Source: Parapristionchus giblindavisi
Lineage: Eukaryota; Nematoda; Chromadorea; Rhabditida; Diplogasteridae
Reading direction: 5' to 3'
DNA: 64,000 nt
Assembly (NCBI GenBank): GCA_943737045.1
Contig: CALSFV010000004.1
Span: 1,685,501 to 1,749,500, forward strand
Of this stretch, positions 37,801 through 53,560 are shown in pieces. A program made the position numbers and the translations under genes. Below the pieces are notes generated by a model that was not told where the DNA came from, searched no databases, and saw only the letters and a program-made list of their open reading frames with translations. The first letter of the stretch is position 1. Each line of letters begins with the position of its first letter.

Positions 37801-38549
37801 CGTGTCATATACCAAATGAAAGAGCGAAAAATTCTGAATAAGATAAACTATTTCAAAGTGGTCAGTACGGCCAATATGTAAATTTATCTTTCAGTACTCT
37901 CTGTTTTTGGTACAAAACAATTCGTTACAAGTCTAATTGTCAATGATACTCAGCGAGTGATATACTATGTGAAAGAGGAAAAAATTCTGAATAAGACGCA
38001 CTTCAGGTCATGTCGATCTGTAATATTTTACTGCTGCTATAATGATCGAAGTACCAAAGTAGCTTTTACTCTGATATGATCAAGATAACTTGAGAAATAT
38101 GAAAATGAAAATGAAACCTATCGTGTCATATACCAAATGAAAGAGCGAAAAATTCTGAATAAGATAAACTATTTCAAAGTGGTCAGTACGGCCAATATGT
38201 AAATTTATCTTTCAGTACTCTCTGTTTTTGGTACAAAACAATTCGTTACAAGTCTAATTGTCAATGATACTCAGCGAGTGATATACTATGTGAAAGAGGA
38301 AAAAATTCTGAATAAGACGCACTTCAGGTCATGTCGATCTGTAATATTTTACTGCTGCTATAATGATCGAAGTACCAAAGTAGCTTTTACTCTGATATGA
38401 TCAAGATAACTTGAGAAATATGAAAATGAAAATGAAACCTATCGTGTCATATACCAAATGAAAGAGCGAAAAATTCTGAATAAGATAAACTATTTCAAAG
38501 TGGTCAGTACGGCCAATATGTAAATTTATCTTTCAGTACTCTCTGTTTT

Positions 38550-41500
38550 TGGTACAAAACAATTCCTTACAAGTCTAATTGTCAATGATACTCAGCGAGT
38601 GATATACTATGTGAAAGAGGAAAAAATTCTGAATAAGACGCACTTCAGGTCATGTCGATCTGTAATATTTTACTGCTGCTATAATGATCGAAGTACCAAA
38701 GTAGCTTTTACTCTGATATGATCAAGATAACTTGAGAAATATGAAAATGAAAATGAAACCTATCGTGTCATATACCAAATGAAAGAGCGAAAAATTCTGA
38801 ATAAGATAAACTATTTCAAAGTGGTCAGTACAGCCAATATGTAAATTTATCTTTCAGTACTCTCTGTTTTTGGTACAAAACAATTCGTTACAAGTCTAAT
38901 TGTCAATGATACTCAGCGAGTGATATACTATGTGAAAGAGGAAAAAATTCTGAATAAGACGCACTTCAGGTCATGTCGATCTGTAATATTTTACTGCTGC
39001 TATAATGATCGAAGTACCAAAGTAGCTTTTACTCTGATATGATCAAGATAACTTGAGAAATATGAAAATGAAAATGAAACCTATCGTGTCATATACCAAA
39101 TGAAAGAGCGAAAAATTCTGAATAAGATAAACTATTTCAAAGTGGTCAGTACGGCCAATATGTAAATTTATCTTTCAGTACTCTCTGTTTTTGGTACAAA
39201 ACAATTCCTTACAAGTCTAATTGTCAATGATACTCAGCGAGTGATATACTATGTGAAAGAGGAAAAAATTCTGAATAAGACGCACTTCAGGTCATGTCGA
39301 TCTGTAATATTTTACTGCTGCTATAATGATCGAAGTACCAAAGTAGCTTTTACTCTGATATGATCAAGATAACTTGAGAAATATGAAAATGAAAATGAAA
39401 CCTATCGTGTCATATACCAAATGAAAGAGCGAAAAATTCTGAATAAGATAAACTATTTCAAAGTGGTCAGTACAGCCAATATGTAAATTTATCTTTCAGT
39501 ACTCTCTGTTTTTGGTACAAAACAATTCCTTACAAGTCTAATTGTCAATGATACTCAGCGAGTGATATACTATGTGAAAGAGGAAAAAATTCTGAATAAG
39601 ACGCACTTCAGGTCATGTCGATCTGTAATATTTTACTGCTGCTATAATGATCGAAGTACCAAAGTAGCTTTTACTCTGATATGATCAAGATAACTTGAGA
39701 AATATGAAAATGAAAATGAAACCTATCGTGTCATATACCAAATGAAAGAGCGAAAAATTCTGAATAAGATACACTATATCAAAGTGGTCAGTACAGCCAA
39801 TATGTAAATTTATCTTTCAGTACTCTCTGTTTTTGATACAAAACAATTCGTTACAAGTCTAATTGTCAATGATACTCAGCGAGTGATATACTATGTGAAA
39901 GAGGAAAAAAAATCTGAATAAGACGCACTTCAGGTCATGTCGATCTGTAATATTTTACTGCTGCTATAATGATCGAAGTACCAAAGTAGCTTTTACTCTG
40001 ATATGATCAAGATAACTTGAGAAATATGAAAATGAAAATGAAACCTATCGTGTCATATACCAAATGAAAGAGCGAAAAATTCTGAATAAGATAAACTATT
40101 TCAAAGTGGTCAGTACAGCCAATATGTAAATTTATCTTTCAGTACTCTCTGTTTTTGATACAAAACAATTCGTTACAAGTCTAATTGTCAATGATACTCA
40201 GCGAGTGATATACTATGTGAAAGAGGAAAAAATTCTGAATAAGACGCACTTCAGGTCATGTCGATCTGTAATATTTTACTGCTGCTATAATGATCGAAGT
40301 ACCAAAGTAGCTTTTACTCTGATATGATCAAGATAACTTGAGAAATATGAAAATGAAAATGAAACCTATCGTGTCATATACCAAATGAAAGAGCGAAAAA
40401 TTCTGAATAAGATAAACTATTTCAAAGTGGTCAGTACGGCCAATATGTAAATTTATCTTTCAGTACTCTCTGTTTTTGGTACAAAACAATTCCTTACAAG
40501 TCTAATTGTCAATGATACTCAGCGAGTGATATACTATGTGAAAGAGGAAAAAATTCTGAATAAGACGCACTTCAGGTCATGTCGATCTGTAATATTTTAC
40601 TGCTGCTATAATGATCGAAGTACCAAAGTAGCTTTTACTCTGATATGATCAAGATAACTTGAGAAATATGAAAATGAAAATGAAACCTATCGTGTCATAT
40701 ACCAAATGAAAGAGCGAAAAATTCTGAATAAGATAAACTATTTCAAAGTGGTCAGTACGGCCAATATGTAAATTTATCTTTCAGTACTCTCTGTTTTTGG
40801 TACAAAACAATTCCTTACAAGTCTAATTGTCAATGATACTCAGCGAGTGATATACTATGTGAAAGAGGAAAAAATTCTGAATAAGACGCACTTCAGGTCA
40901 TGTCGATCTGTAATATTTTACTGCTGCTATAATGATCGAAGTACCAAAGTAGCTTTTACTCTGATATGATCAAGATAACTTGAGAAATATGAAAATGAAA
41001 ATGAAACCTATCGTGTCATATACCAAATGAAAGAGCGAAAAATTCTGAATAAGATAAACTATTTCAAAGTGGTCAGTACAGCCAATATGTAAATTTATCT
41101 TTCAGTACTCTCTGTTTTTGGTACAAAACAATTCGTTACAAGTCTAATTGTCAATGATACTCAGCGAGTGATATACTATGTGAAAGAGGAAAAAATTCTG
41201 AATAAGACGCACTTCAGGTCATGTCGATCTGTAATATTTTACTGCTGCTATAATGATCGAAGTACCAAAGTAGCTTTTACTCTGATATGATCAAGATAAC
41301 TTGAGAAATATGAAAATGAAAATGAAACCTATCGTGTCATATACCAAATGAAAGAGCGAAAAATTCTGAATAAGATAAACTATTTCAAAGTGGTCAGTAC
41401 GGCCAATATGTAAATTTATCTTTCAGTACTCTCTGTTTTTGGTACAAAACAATTCCTTACAAGTCTAATTGTCAATGATACTCAGCGAGTGATATACTAT

Positions 41501-44500
41501 GTGAAAGAGGAAAAAATTCTGAATAAGACGCACTTCAGGTCATGTCGATCTGTAATATTTTACTGCTGCTATAATGATCGAAGTACCAAAGTAGCTTTTA
41601 CTCTGATATGATCAAGATAACTTGAGAAATATGAAAATGAAAATGAAACCTATCGTGTCATATACCAAATGAAAGAGCGAAAAATTCTGAATAAGATAAA
41701 CTATTTCAAAGTGGTCAGTACAGCCAATATGTAAATTTATCTTTCAGTACTCTCTGTTTTTGGTACAAAACAATTCCTTACAAGTCTAATTGTCAATGAT
41801 ACTCAGCGAGTGATATACTATGTGAAAGAGGAAAAAATTCTGAATAAGACGCACTTCAGGTCATGTCGATCTGTAATATTTTACTGCTGCTATAATGATC
41901 GAAGTACCAAAGTAGCTTTTACTCTGATATGATCAAGATAACTTGAGAAATATGAAAATGAAAATGAAACCTATCGTGTCATATACCAAATGAAAGAGCG
42001 AAAAATTCTGAATAAGATACACTATATCAAAGTGGTCAGTACAGCCAATATGTAAATTTATCTTTCAGTACTCTCTGTTTTTGATACAAAACAATTCGTT
42101 ACAAGTCTAATTGTCAATGATACTCAGCGAGTGATATACTATGTGAAAGAGGAAAAAAAATCTGAATAAGACGCACTTCAGGTCATGTCGATCTGTAATA
42201 TTTTACTGCTGCTATAATGATCGAAGTACCAAAGTAGCTTTTACTCTGATATGATCAAGATAACTTGAGAAATATGAAAATGAAAATGAAACCTATCGTG
42301 TCATATACCAAATGAAAGAGCGAAAAATTCTGAATAAGATAAACTATTTCAAAGTGGTCAGTACGGCCAATATGTAAATTTATCTTTCAGTACTCTCTGT
42401 TTTTGGTACAAAACAATTCCTTACAAGTCTAATTGTCAATGATACTCAGCGAGTGATATACTATGTGAAAGAGGAAAAAATTCTGAATAAGACGCACTTC
42501 AGGTCATGTCGATCTGTAATATTTTACTGCTGCTATAATGATCGAAGTACCAAAGTAGCTTTTACTCTGATATGATCAAGATAACTTGAGAAATATGAAA
42601 ATGAAAATGAAACCTATCGTGTCATATACCAAATGAAAGAGCGAAAAATTCTGAATAAGATAAACTATTTCAAAGTGGTCAGTACAGCCAATATGTAAAT
42701 TTATCTTTCAGTACTCTCTGTTTTTGGTACAAAACAATTCCTTACAAGTCTAATTGTCAATGATACTCAGCGAGTGATATACTATGTGAAAGAGGAAAAA
42801 ATTCTGAATAAGACGCACTTCAGGTCATGTCGATCTGTAATATTTTACTGCTGCTATAATGATCGAAGTACCAAAGTAGCTTTTACTCTGATATGATCAA
42901 GATAACTTGAGAAATATGAAAATGAAAATGAAACCTATCGTGTCATATACCAAATGAAAGAGCGAAAAATTCTGAATAAGATACACTATATCAAAGTGGT
43001 CAGTACAGCCAATATGTAAATTTATCTTTCAGTACTCTCTGTTTTTGATACAAAACAATTCGTTACAAGTCTAATTGTCAATGATACTCAGCGAGTGATA
43101 TACTATGTGAAAGAGGAAAAAAAATCTGAATAAGACGCACTTCAGGTCATGTCGATCTGTAATATTTTACTGCTGCTATAATGATCGAAGTACCAAAGTA
43201 GCTTTTACTCTGATATGATCAAGATAACTTGAGAAATATGAAAATGAAAATGAAACCTATCGTGTCATATACCAAATGAAAGAGCGAAAAATTCTGAATA
43301 AGATAAACTATTTCAAAGTGGTCAGTACAGCCAATATGTAAATTTATCTTTCAGTACTCTCTGTTTTTGATACAAAACAATTCGTTACAAGTCTAATTGT
43401 CAATGATACTCAGCGAGTGATATACTATGTGAAAGAGGAAAAAATTCTGAATAAGACGCACTTCAGGTCATGTCGATCTGTAATATTTTACTGCTGCTAT
43501 AATGATCGAAGTACCAAAGTAGCTTTTACTCTGATATGATCAAGATAACTTGAGAAATATGAAAATGAAAATGAAACCTATCGTGTCATATACCAAATGA
43601 AAGAGCGAAAAATTCTGAATAAGATAAACTATTTCAAAGTGGTCAGTACGGCCAATATGTAAATTTATCTTTCAGTACTCTCTGTTTTTGGTACAAAACA
43701 ATTCCTTACAAGTCTAATTGTCAATGATACTCAGCGAGTGATATACTATGTGAAAGAGGAAAAAATTCTGAATAAGACGCACTTCAGGTCATGTCGATCT
43801 GTAATATTTTACTGCTGCTATAATGATCGAAGTACCAAAGTAGCTTTTACTCTGATATGATCAAGATAACTTGAGAAATATGAAAATGAAAATGAAACCT
43901 ATCGTGTCATATACCAAATGAAAGAGCGAAAAATTCTGAATAAGATAAACTATTTCAAAGTGGTCAGTACAGCCAATATGTAAATTTATCTTTCAGTACT
44001 CTCTGTTTTTGATACAAAACAATTCGTTACAAGTCTAATTGTCAATGATACTCAGCGAGTGATATACTATGTGAAAGAGGAAAAAATTCTGAATAAGACG
44101 CACTTCAGGTCATGTCGATCTGTAATATTTTACTGCTGCTATAATGATCGAAGTACCAAAGTAGCTTTTACTCTGATATGATCAAGATAACTTGAGAAAT
44201 ATGAAAATGAAAATGAAACCTATCGTGTCATATACCAAATGAAAGAGCGAAAAATTCTGAATAAGATAAACTATTTCAAAGTGGTCAGTACAGCCAATAT
44301 GTAAATTTATCTTTCAGTACTCTCTGTTTTTGATACAAAACAATTCGTTACAAGTCTAATTGTCAATGATACTCAGCGAGTGATATACTATGTGAAAGAG
44401 GAAAAAATTCTGAATAAGACGCACTTCAGGTCATGTCGATCTGTAATATTTTACTGCTGCTATAATGATCGAAGTACCAAAGTAGCTTTTACTCTGATAT

Positions 44501-47500
44501 GATCAAGATAACTTGAGAAATATGAAAATGAAAATGAAACCTATCGTGTCATATACCAAATGAAAGAGCGAAAAATTCTGAATAAGATAAACTATTTCAA
44601 AGTGGTCAGTACGGCCAATATGTAAATTTATCTTTCAGTACTCTCTGTTTTTGGTACAAAACAATTCCTTACAAGTCTAATTGTCAATGATACTCAGCGA
44701 GTGATATACTATGTGAAAGAGGAAAAAATTCTGAATAAGACGCACTTCAGGTCATGTCGATCTGTAATATTTTACTGCTGCTATAATGATCGAAGTACCA
44801 AAGTAGCTTTTACTCTGATATGATCAAGATAACTTGAGAAATATGAAAATGAAAATGAAACCTATCGTGTCATATACCAAATGAAAGAGCGAAAAATTCT
44901 GAATAAGATAAACTATTTCAAAGTGGTCAGTACAGCCAATATGTAAATTTATCTTTCAGTACTCTCTGTTTTTGATACAAAACAATTCGTTACAAGTCTA
45001 ATTGTCAATGATACTCAGCGAGTGATATACTATGTGAAAGAGGAAAAAATTCTGAATAAGACGCACTTCAGGTCATGTCGATCTGTAATATTTTACTGCT
45101 GCTATAATGATCGAAGTACCAAAGTAGCTTTTACTCTGATATGATCAAGATAACTTGAGAAATATGAAAATGAAAATGAAACCTATCGTGTCATATACCA
45201 AATGAAAGAGCGAAAAATTCTGAATAAGATAAACTATTTCAAAGTGGTCAGTACGGCCAATATGTAAATTTATCTTTCAGTACTCTCTGTTTTTGGTACA
45301 AAACAATTCCTTACAAGTCTAATTGTCAATGATACTCAGCGAGTGATATACTATGTGAAAGAGGAAAAAATTCTGAATAAGACGCACTTCAGGTCATGTC
45401 GATCTGTAATATTTTACTGCTGCTATAATGATCGAAGTACCAAAGTAGCTTTTACTCTGATATGATCAAGATAACTTGAGAAATATGAAAATGAAAATGA
45501 AACCTATCGTGTCATATACCAAATGAAAGAGCGAAAAATTCTGAATAAGATAAACTATTTCAAAGTGGTCAGTACAGCCAATATGTAAATTTATCTTTCA
45601 GTACTCTCTGTTTTTGATACAAAACAATTCGTTACAAGTCTAATTGTCAATGATACTCAGCGAGTGATATACTATGTGAAAGAGGAAAAAATTCTGAATA
45701 AGACGCACTTCAGGTCATGTCGATCTGTAATATTTTACTGCTGCTATAATGATCGAAGTACCAAAGTAGCTTTTACTCTGATATGATCAAGATAACTTGA
45801 GAAATATGAAAATGAAAATGAAACCTATCGTGTCATATACCAAATGAAAGAGCGAAAAATTCTGAATAAGATAAACTATTTCAAAGTGGTCAGTACAGCC
45901 AATATGTAAATTTATCTTTCAGTACTCTCTGTTTTTGGTACAAAACAATTCGTTACAAGTCTAATTGTCAATGATACTCAGCGAGTGATATACTATGTGA
46001 AAGAGGAAAAAATTCTGAATAAGACGCACTTCAGGTCATGTCGATCTGTAATATTTTACTGCTGCTATAATGATCGAAGTACCAAAGTAGCTTTTACTCT
46101 GATATGATCAAGATAACTTGAGAAATATGAAAATGAAAATGAAACCTATCGTGTCATATACCAAATGAAAGAGCGAAAAATTCTGAATAAGATAAACTAT
46201 TTCAAAGTGGTCAGTACGGCCAATATGTAAATTTATCTTTCAGTACTCTCTGTTTTTGGTACAAAACAATTCCTTACAAGTCTAATTGTCAATGATACTC
46301 AGCGAGTGATATACTATGTGAAAGAGGAAAAAATTCTGAATAAGACGCACTTCAGGTCATGTCGATCTGTAATATTTTACTGCTGCTATAATGATCGAAG
46401 TACCAAAGTAGCTTTTACTCTGATATGATCAAGATAACTTGAGAAATATGAAAATGAAAATGAAACCTATCGTGTCATATACCAAATGAAAGAGCGAAAA
46501 ATTCTGAATAAGATAAACTATTTCAAAGTGGTCAGTACAGCCAATATGTAAATTTATCTTTCAGTACTCTCTGTTTTTGGTACAAAACAATTCCTTACAA
46601 GTCTAATTGTCAATGATACTCAGCGAGTGATATACTATGTGAAAGAGGAAAAAATTCTGAATAAGACGCACTTCAGGTCATGTCGATCTGTAATATTTTA
46701 CTGCTGCTATAATGATCGAAGTACCAAAGTAGCTTTTACTCTGATATGATCAAGATAACTTGAGAAATATGAAAATGAAAATGAAACCTATCGTGTCATA
46801 TACCAAATGAAAGAGCGAAAAATTCTGAATAAGATACACTATATCAAAGTGGTCAGTACAGCCAATATGTAAATTTATCTTTCAGTACTCTCTGTTTTTG
46901 ATACAAAACAATTCGTTACAAGTCTAATTGTCAATGATACTCAGCGAGTGATATACTATGTGAAAGAGGAAAAAAAATCTGAATAAGACGCACTTCAGGT
47001 CATGTCGATCTGTAATATTTTACTGCTGCTATAATGATCGAAGTACCAAAGTAGCTTTTACTCTGATATGATCAAGATAACTTGAGAAATATGAAAATGA
47101 AAATGAAACCTATCGTGTCATATACCAAATGAAAGAGCGAAAAATTCTGAATAAGATACACTATATCAAAGTGGTCAGTACAGCCAATATGTAAATTTAT
47201 CTTTCAGTACTCTCTGTTTTTGATACAAAACAATTCGTTACAAGTCTAATTGTCAATGATACTCAGCGAGTGATATACTATGTGAAAGAGGAAAAAATTC
47301 TGAATAAGACGCACTTCAGGTCATGTCGATCTGTAATATTTTACTGCTGCTATAATGATCGAAGTACCAAAGTAGCTTTTACTCTGATATGATCAAGATA
47401 ACTTGAGAAATATGAAAATGAAAATGAAACCTATCGTGTCATATACCAAATGAAAGAGCGAAAAATTCTGAATAAGATAAACTATTTCAAAGTGGTCAGT

Positions 47501-48540
47501 ACAGCCAATATGTAAATTTATCTTTCAGTACTCTCTGTTTTTGGTACAAAACAATTCGTTACAAGTCTAATTGTCAATGATACTCAGCGAGTGATATACT
47601 ATGTGAAAGAGGAAAAAATTCTGAATAAGACGCACTTCAGGTCATGTCGATCTGTAATATTTTACTGCTGCTATAATGATCGAAGTACCAAAGTAGCTTT
47701 TACTCTGATATGATCAAGATAACTTGAGAAATATGAAAATGAAAATGAAACCTATCGTGTCATATACCAAATAAAAGAGCGAAAAATTCTGAATAAGATA
47801 AACTATTTCAAAGTGGTCAGTACGGCCAATATGTAAATTTATCTTTCAGTACTCTCTGTTTTTGGTACAAAACAATTCCTTACAAGTCTAATTGTCAATG
47901 ATACTCAGCGAGTGATATACTATGTGAAAGAGGAAAAAATTCTGAATAAGACGCACTTCAGGTCATGTCGATCTGTAATATTTTACTGCTGCTATAATGA
48001 TCGAAGTACCAAAGTAGCTTTTACTCTGATATGATCAAGATAACTTGAGAAATATGAAAATGAAAATGAAACCTATCGTGTCATATACCAAATGAAAGAG
48101 CGAAAAATTCTGAATAAGATAAACTATTTCAAAGTGGTCAGTACGGCCAATATGTAAATTTATCTTTCAGTACTCTCTGTTTTTGGTACAAAACAATTCG
48201 TTACAAGTCTAATTGTCAATGATACTCAGCGAGTGATATACTATGTGAAAGAGGAAAAAATTCTGAATAAGACGCACTTCAGGTCATGTCGATCTGTAAT
48301 ATTTTACTGCTGCTATAATGATCGAAGTACCAAAGTAGCTTTTACTCTGATATGAGCAAGATAACTTGAGAAATATGAAAATGAAAATGAAACCTATCGT
48401 GTCATATACCAAATGAAAGAGCGAAAAATTCTGAATAAGATAAACTATTTCAAAGTGGTCAGTACGGCCAATATGTAAATTTATCTTTCAGTACTCTCTG
48501 TTTTTGGTTCAAAACAATTCCTTACAAGTCTAATTGTCAA
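38550..48540 (+). repeat. Family B 'aattcctt' subfamily region
   Basis: Many units here read 'acaattccttacaag' in place of 'acaattcgttacaag', first near 38,565 and last near 48,520. They are interspersed with 'tttttgatac' monomers. The 8-A 'gatacactatatc' monomer recurs at 39,901, 42,149, 43,113 and 46,966, spaced 7, 3 and 12 monomers (each plus one base), showing nested duplication. The substitution removes the CpG and the TTCG tetranucleotide at this site. Confidence 0.85.
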
Positions 48541-49399
48541 TGATACTCAGCGAGCGATATACTATGTGAAAGAGGAAAAAATTCTGAATAAGACGCACTT
48601 CAGGTCATGTCGATCTGTAATATTTTACTGCTGCTATAATGATCGAAGTACCAAAGTAGCTTTTACTCTGATATGATCAAGATAACTTGAGAAATATGAA
48701 AATGAAAATGAAACCTATCGTGTCATATACCAAATGAAAGAGCGAAAAATTCTGAATAAGATATACTATTTCAAAGTGGTCAGTACAGCCAATATGTAAA
48801 TTTATCTTTCAGTACTCTCTGTTTTTGATACAAAACAATTCGTTACAAGTCGAATTGTCAATGATACTCAGCGAGTGATATACTATGTGAAAGAGGAAAA
48901 AATTCTGAATAAGACGCACTTCAGGTCATGTCGATCTGTAATATTTTACTGCTGCTATAATGATCGAAGTACCAAAGTAGCTTTTACTCTGATATGATCA
49001 AGATAACTTGAGAAATATGAAAATGAAAATGAAACCTATCGTGTCATATACCAAATGAAAGAGCGAAAAATTCTGAATAAGATAAACTATTTCAAAGTGG
49101 TCAGTACAGCCAATATGTAAATTTATCTTTCAGTACTCTCTGTTTTTGGTACAAAACAATTCGTTACAAGTCTAATTGTCAATGATACTCAGCGAGTGAT
49201 ATACTATGTGAAAGAGGAAAAAATTCTGAATAAGACGCACTTCAGGTCATGTCGATCTGTAATATTTTACTGCTGCTATAATGATCGAAGTACCAAAGTA
49301 GCTTTTACTCTGATATGATCAAGATAACTTGAGAAATATGAAAATGAAAATGAAACCTATCGTGTCATATACCAAATGAAAGAGCGAAAAATTCTGAAT

Positions 49400-52300
49400 A
49401 AGATAAACTATTTCAAAGTGGTCAGTACGGCCAATATGTAAATTTATCTTTCAGTACTCTCTGTTTTTGGTACAAAACAATTCGTTACAAGTCTAATTGT
49501 CAATGATACTCAGCGAGTGATATACTATGTGAAAGAGGAAAAAATTCTGAATAAGCCGCACTTCAGGTCATGTCGATCTGTAATATTTTACTGCTGCTAT
49601 AATGATCGAAGTACCAAAGTAGCTTTTACTCTGATATGATCAAGATAACTTGAGAAATATGAAAATGAAAATGAAACCTATCGTGTCATATACCAAATGA
49701 AAGAGCGAAAAATTCTGAATAAGATAAACTATTTCAAAGTGGTCAGTACGGCCAATATTTAAATTTATCTTTCAGTACTCTCTGTTTTTGGTACAAAACA
49801 ATTCGTTACAAGTATAATTGTCAATGATACTCAGCGAGTGATATACTATGTGAAAGAGGAAAAAATTCTGAATAAGACGCACTTCAGGTCATGTCGATCT
49901 GTAATATTTTACTGCTGCTATAATGATCGAAGTACCAAAGTAGCTTTTACTCTGATATGATCAAGATAACTTGAGAAATATGAAAATGAAAATGAAACCT
50001 ATCGTGTCATATACCAAATGAAAGAGCGAAAAATTCTGAATAAGATAAACTATTTCAAAGTGGTCAGTACAGCCAATATGTAAATTTATCTTTCAGTACT
50101 CTCTGTTTTTGGTACAAAACAATTCGTTACAAGTCTAATTGTCAATGATACTCAGCGAGTGATATACTATGTGAAAGAGGAAAAAATTCTGAATAAGACG
50201 CACTTCAGGTCATGTCGATCTGTAATATTTTACTGCTGCTATAATGATCGAAGTACCAAAGTAGCTTTTACTCTGATATGATCAAGATAACTTGAGAAAT
50301 ATGAAAATGAAAATGAAACCTATCGTGTCATATACCAAATGAAAGAGCGAAAAATTCTGAATAAGATAAACTATTTCAAAGTGGTCAGTACGGCCAATAT
50401 GTAAATTTATCTTTCAGTACTCTCTGTTTTTGGTACAAAACAATTCGTTACAAGTCTAATTGTCAATGATACTCAGCGAGTGATATACTATGTGAAAGAG
50501 GAAAAAATTCTGAATAAGCCGCACTTCAGGTCATGTCGATCTGTAATATTTTACTGCTGCTATAATGATCGAAGTACCAAAGTAGCTTTTACTCTGATAT
50601 GATCAAGATAACTTGAGAAATATGAAAATGAAAATGAAACCTATCGTGTCATATACCAAATGAAAGAGCGAAAAATTCTGAATAAGATAAACTATTTCAA
50701 AGTGGTCAGTACGGCCAATATGTAAATTTATCTTTCAGTACTCTCTGTTTTTGGTACAAAACAATTCGTTACAAGTATAATTGTCAATGATACTCAGCGA
50801 GTGATATACTATGTGAAAGAGGAAAAAATTCTGAATAAGACGCACTTCAGGTCATGTCGATCTGTAATATTTTACTGCTGCTATAATGATCGAAGTACCA
50901 AAGTAGCTTTTACTCTGATATGATCAAGATAACTTGAGAAATATGAAAATGAAGATGAAACCTATCGTGTCATATACCAAATGAAAGAGCGAAAAATTCT
51001 GAATAAGATAAACTATTTCAAAGTGGTCAGTACGGCCAATATGTAAATTTATCTTTCAGTACTCTCTGTTTTTGGTACAAAACAATTCGTTACAAGTCTA
51101 ATTGTCAATGATACTCAGCGAGTGATATACTATGTGAAAGAGGAAAAAATTCTGAATAAGACGCACTTCAGGTCATGTCGATCTGTAATATTTTACTGCT
51201 GCTATAATGATCGAAGTACCAAAGTAGCTTTTACTCTGATATGATCAAGATAACTTGAGAAATATGAAAATGAAAATGAAACCTATCGTGTTATATACCA
51301 AATGAAAGAGCGAAAAATTCTGAATAAGATAAACTATTTCAAAGTGGTCAGTACGGCCAATATGTAAATTTATCTTTCAGTACTCTCTGTTTTTGGTACA
51401 AAACAATTCGTTACAAGTATAATTGTCAATGATACTCAGCGAGTGATATACTATGTGAAAGAGGAAAAAATTCTGAATAAGACGCACTTCAGGTCATGTC
51501 GATCTGTAATATTTTACTGCTGCTATAATGATCGAAGTACCAAAGTAGCTTTTACTCTGATATGATCAAGATAACTTGAGAAATATGAAAATGAAAATGA
51601 AACCTATCGTGTCATATACCAAATGAAAGAGCGAAAAATTCTGAATAAGATATACTATTTCAAAGTGGTCAGTACAGCCAATATGTAAATTTATCTTTCA
51701 GTACTCTCTGTTTTTGATACAAAACAATTCGTTACAAGTCGAATTGTCAATGATACTCAGCGAGTGATATACTATGTGAAAGAGGAAAAAATTCTGATTG
51801 AGACACACTTCAGGTCATGTCGATCTGTAATATTTTACTGCTGCTATAATGATCGAAGTATAAAAGTAGCTTTTACTCTGATATGATCAAGATAACTTGA
51901 GAAATATGAAAATGAAAATGAAACCTATCGTGTTATATACCAAATGAAAGAGCGAAAAATTCTGAATAAGATAAACTATTTCAAAGTGGTCAGTACGGCC
52001 AATATGTAAATTTATCTTTCAGTACTCTCTGTTTTTGGTACAAAACAATTCGTTACAAGTATAATTGTCAATGATACTCAGCGAGTGATATACTATGTGA
52101 AAGAGGAAAAAATTCTGAATAAGACGCACTTCAGGTCATGTCGATCTGTAATATTTTACTGCTGCTATAATGATCGAAGTACCAAAGTAGCTTTTACTCT
52201 GATATGATCAAGATAACTTGAGAAATATGAAAATGAAAATGAAACCTATCGTGTCATATACCAAATGAAAGAGCGAAAAATTCTGAATAAGATAAACTAT

Positions 52301-53560
52301 TTCAAAGTGGTCAGTACGGCCAATATGTAAATTTATCTTTCAGTACTCTCTGTTTTTGGTACAAAACAATTCGTTACAAGTCTAATTGTCAATGATACTC
52401 AGCGAGTGATATACTATGTGAAAGAGGAAAAAATTCTGAATAAGACGCACTTCAGGTCATGTCGATCTGTAATATTTTACTGCTGCTATAATGATCGAAG
52501 TACCAAAGTAGCTTTTACTCTGATATGATCAAGATAACTTGAGAAATATGAAAATGAAAATGAAACCTATCGTGTTATATACCAAATGAAAGAGCGAAAA
52601 ATTCTGAATAAGATAAACTATTTCAAAGTGGTCAGTACGGCCAATATGTAAATTTATCTTTCAGTACTCTCTGTTTTTGGTACAAAACAATTCGTTACAA
52701 GTATAATTGTCAATGATACTCAGCGAGTGATATACTATGTGAAAGAGGAAAAAATTCTGAATAAGACGCACTTCAGGTCATGTCGATCTGTAATATTTTA
52801 CTGCTGCTATAATGATCGAAGTACCAAAGTAGCTTTTACTCTGATATGATCAAGATAACTTGAGAAATATGAAAATGAAAATGAAACCTATCGTGTCATA
52901 TACCAAATGAAAGAGCGAAAAATTCTGAATAAGATATACTATTTCAAAGTGGTCAGTACAGCCAATATGTAAATTTATCTTTCAGTACTCTCTGTTTTTG
53001 ATACAAAACAATTCGTTACAAGTCGAATTGTCAATGATACTCAGCGAGTGATATACTATGTGAAAGAGGAAAAAATTCTGATTGAGACACACTTCAGGTC
53101 ATGTCGATCTGTAATATTTTACTGCTGCTATAATGATCGAAGTATAAAAGTAGCTTTTACTCTGATATGATCAAGATAACTTGAGAAATATGAAAATGAA
53201 AATGAAACCTATCGTGTTATATACCAAATGAAAGAGCGAAAAATTCTGAATAAGATAAACTATTTCAAAGTGGTCAGTACGGCCAATATGTAAATTTATC
53301 TTTCAGTACTCTCTGTTTTTGGTACAAAACAATTCGTTACAAGTATAATTGTCAATGATACTCAGCGAGTGATATACTATGTGAAAGAGGAAAAAATTCT
53401 GAATAAGACGCACTTCAGGTCATGTCGATCTGTAATATTTTACTGCTGCTATAATGATCGAAGTACCAAAGTAGCTTTTACTCTGATATGATCAAGATAA
53501 CTTGAGAAATATGAAAATGAAAATGAAACCTATCGTGTCATATACCAAATGAAAGAGCGA
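49400..53560 (+). repeat. Late family B region with 'agtataattg' and 'aataagccgcac' units
   Basis: 'agtataattg' units occur near 49,811, 50,775, 51,417, 52,060, 52,702 and 53,342. 'aataagccgcac' units lie at 49,556 and 50,519 (963 bp apart). A 1,284-bp tetramer is repeated: 'gatatactatttc', 'agtcgaattg', 'attgagacacac' and 'agtataaaag' occur together near 51,650-51,860 and again near 52,934-53,145. The last two markers are family C-like, so this stretch grades toward family C. Confidence 0.84.
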
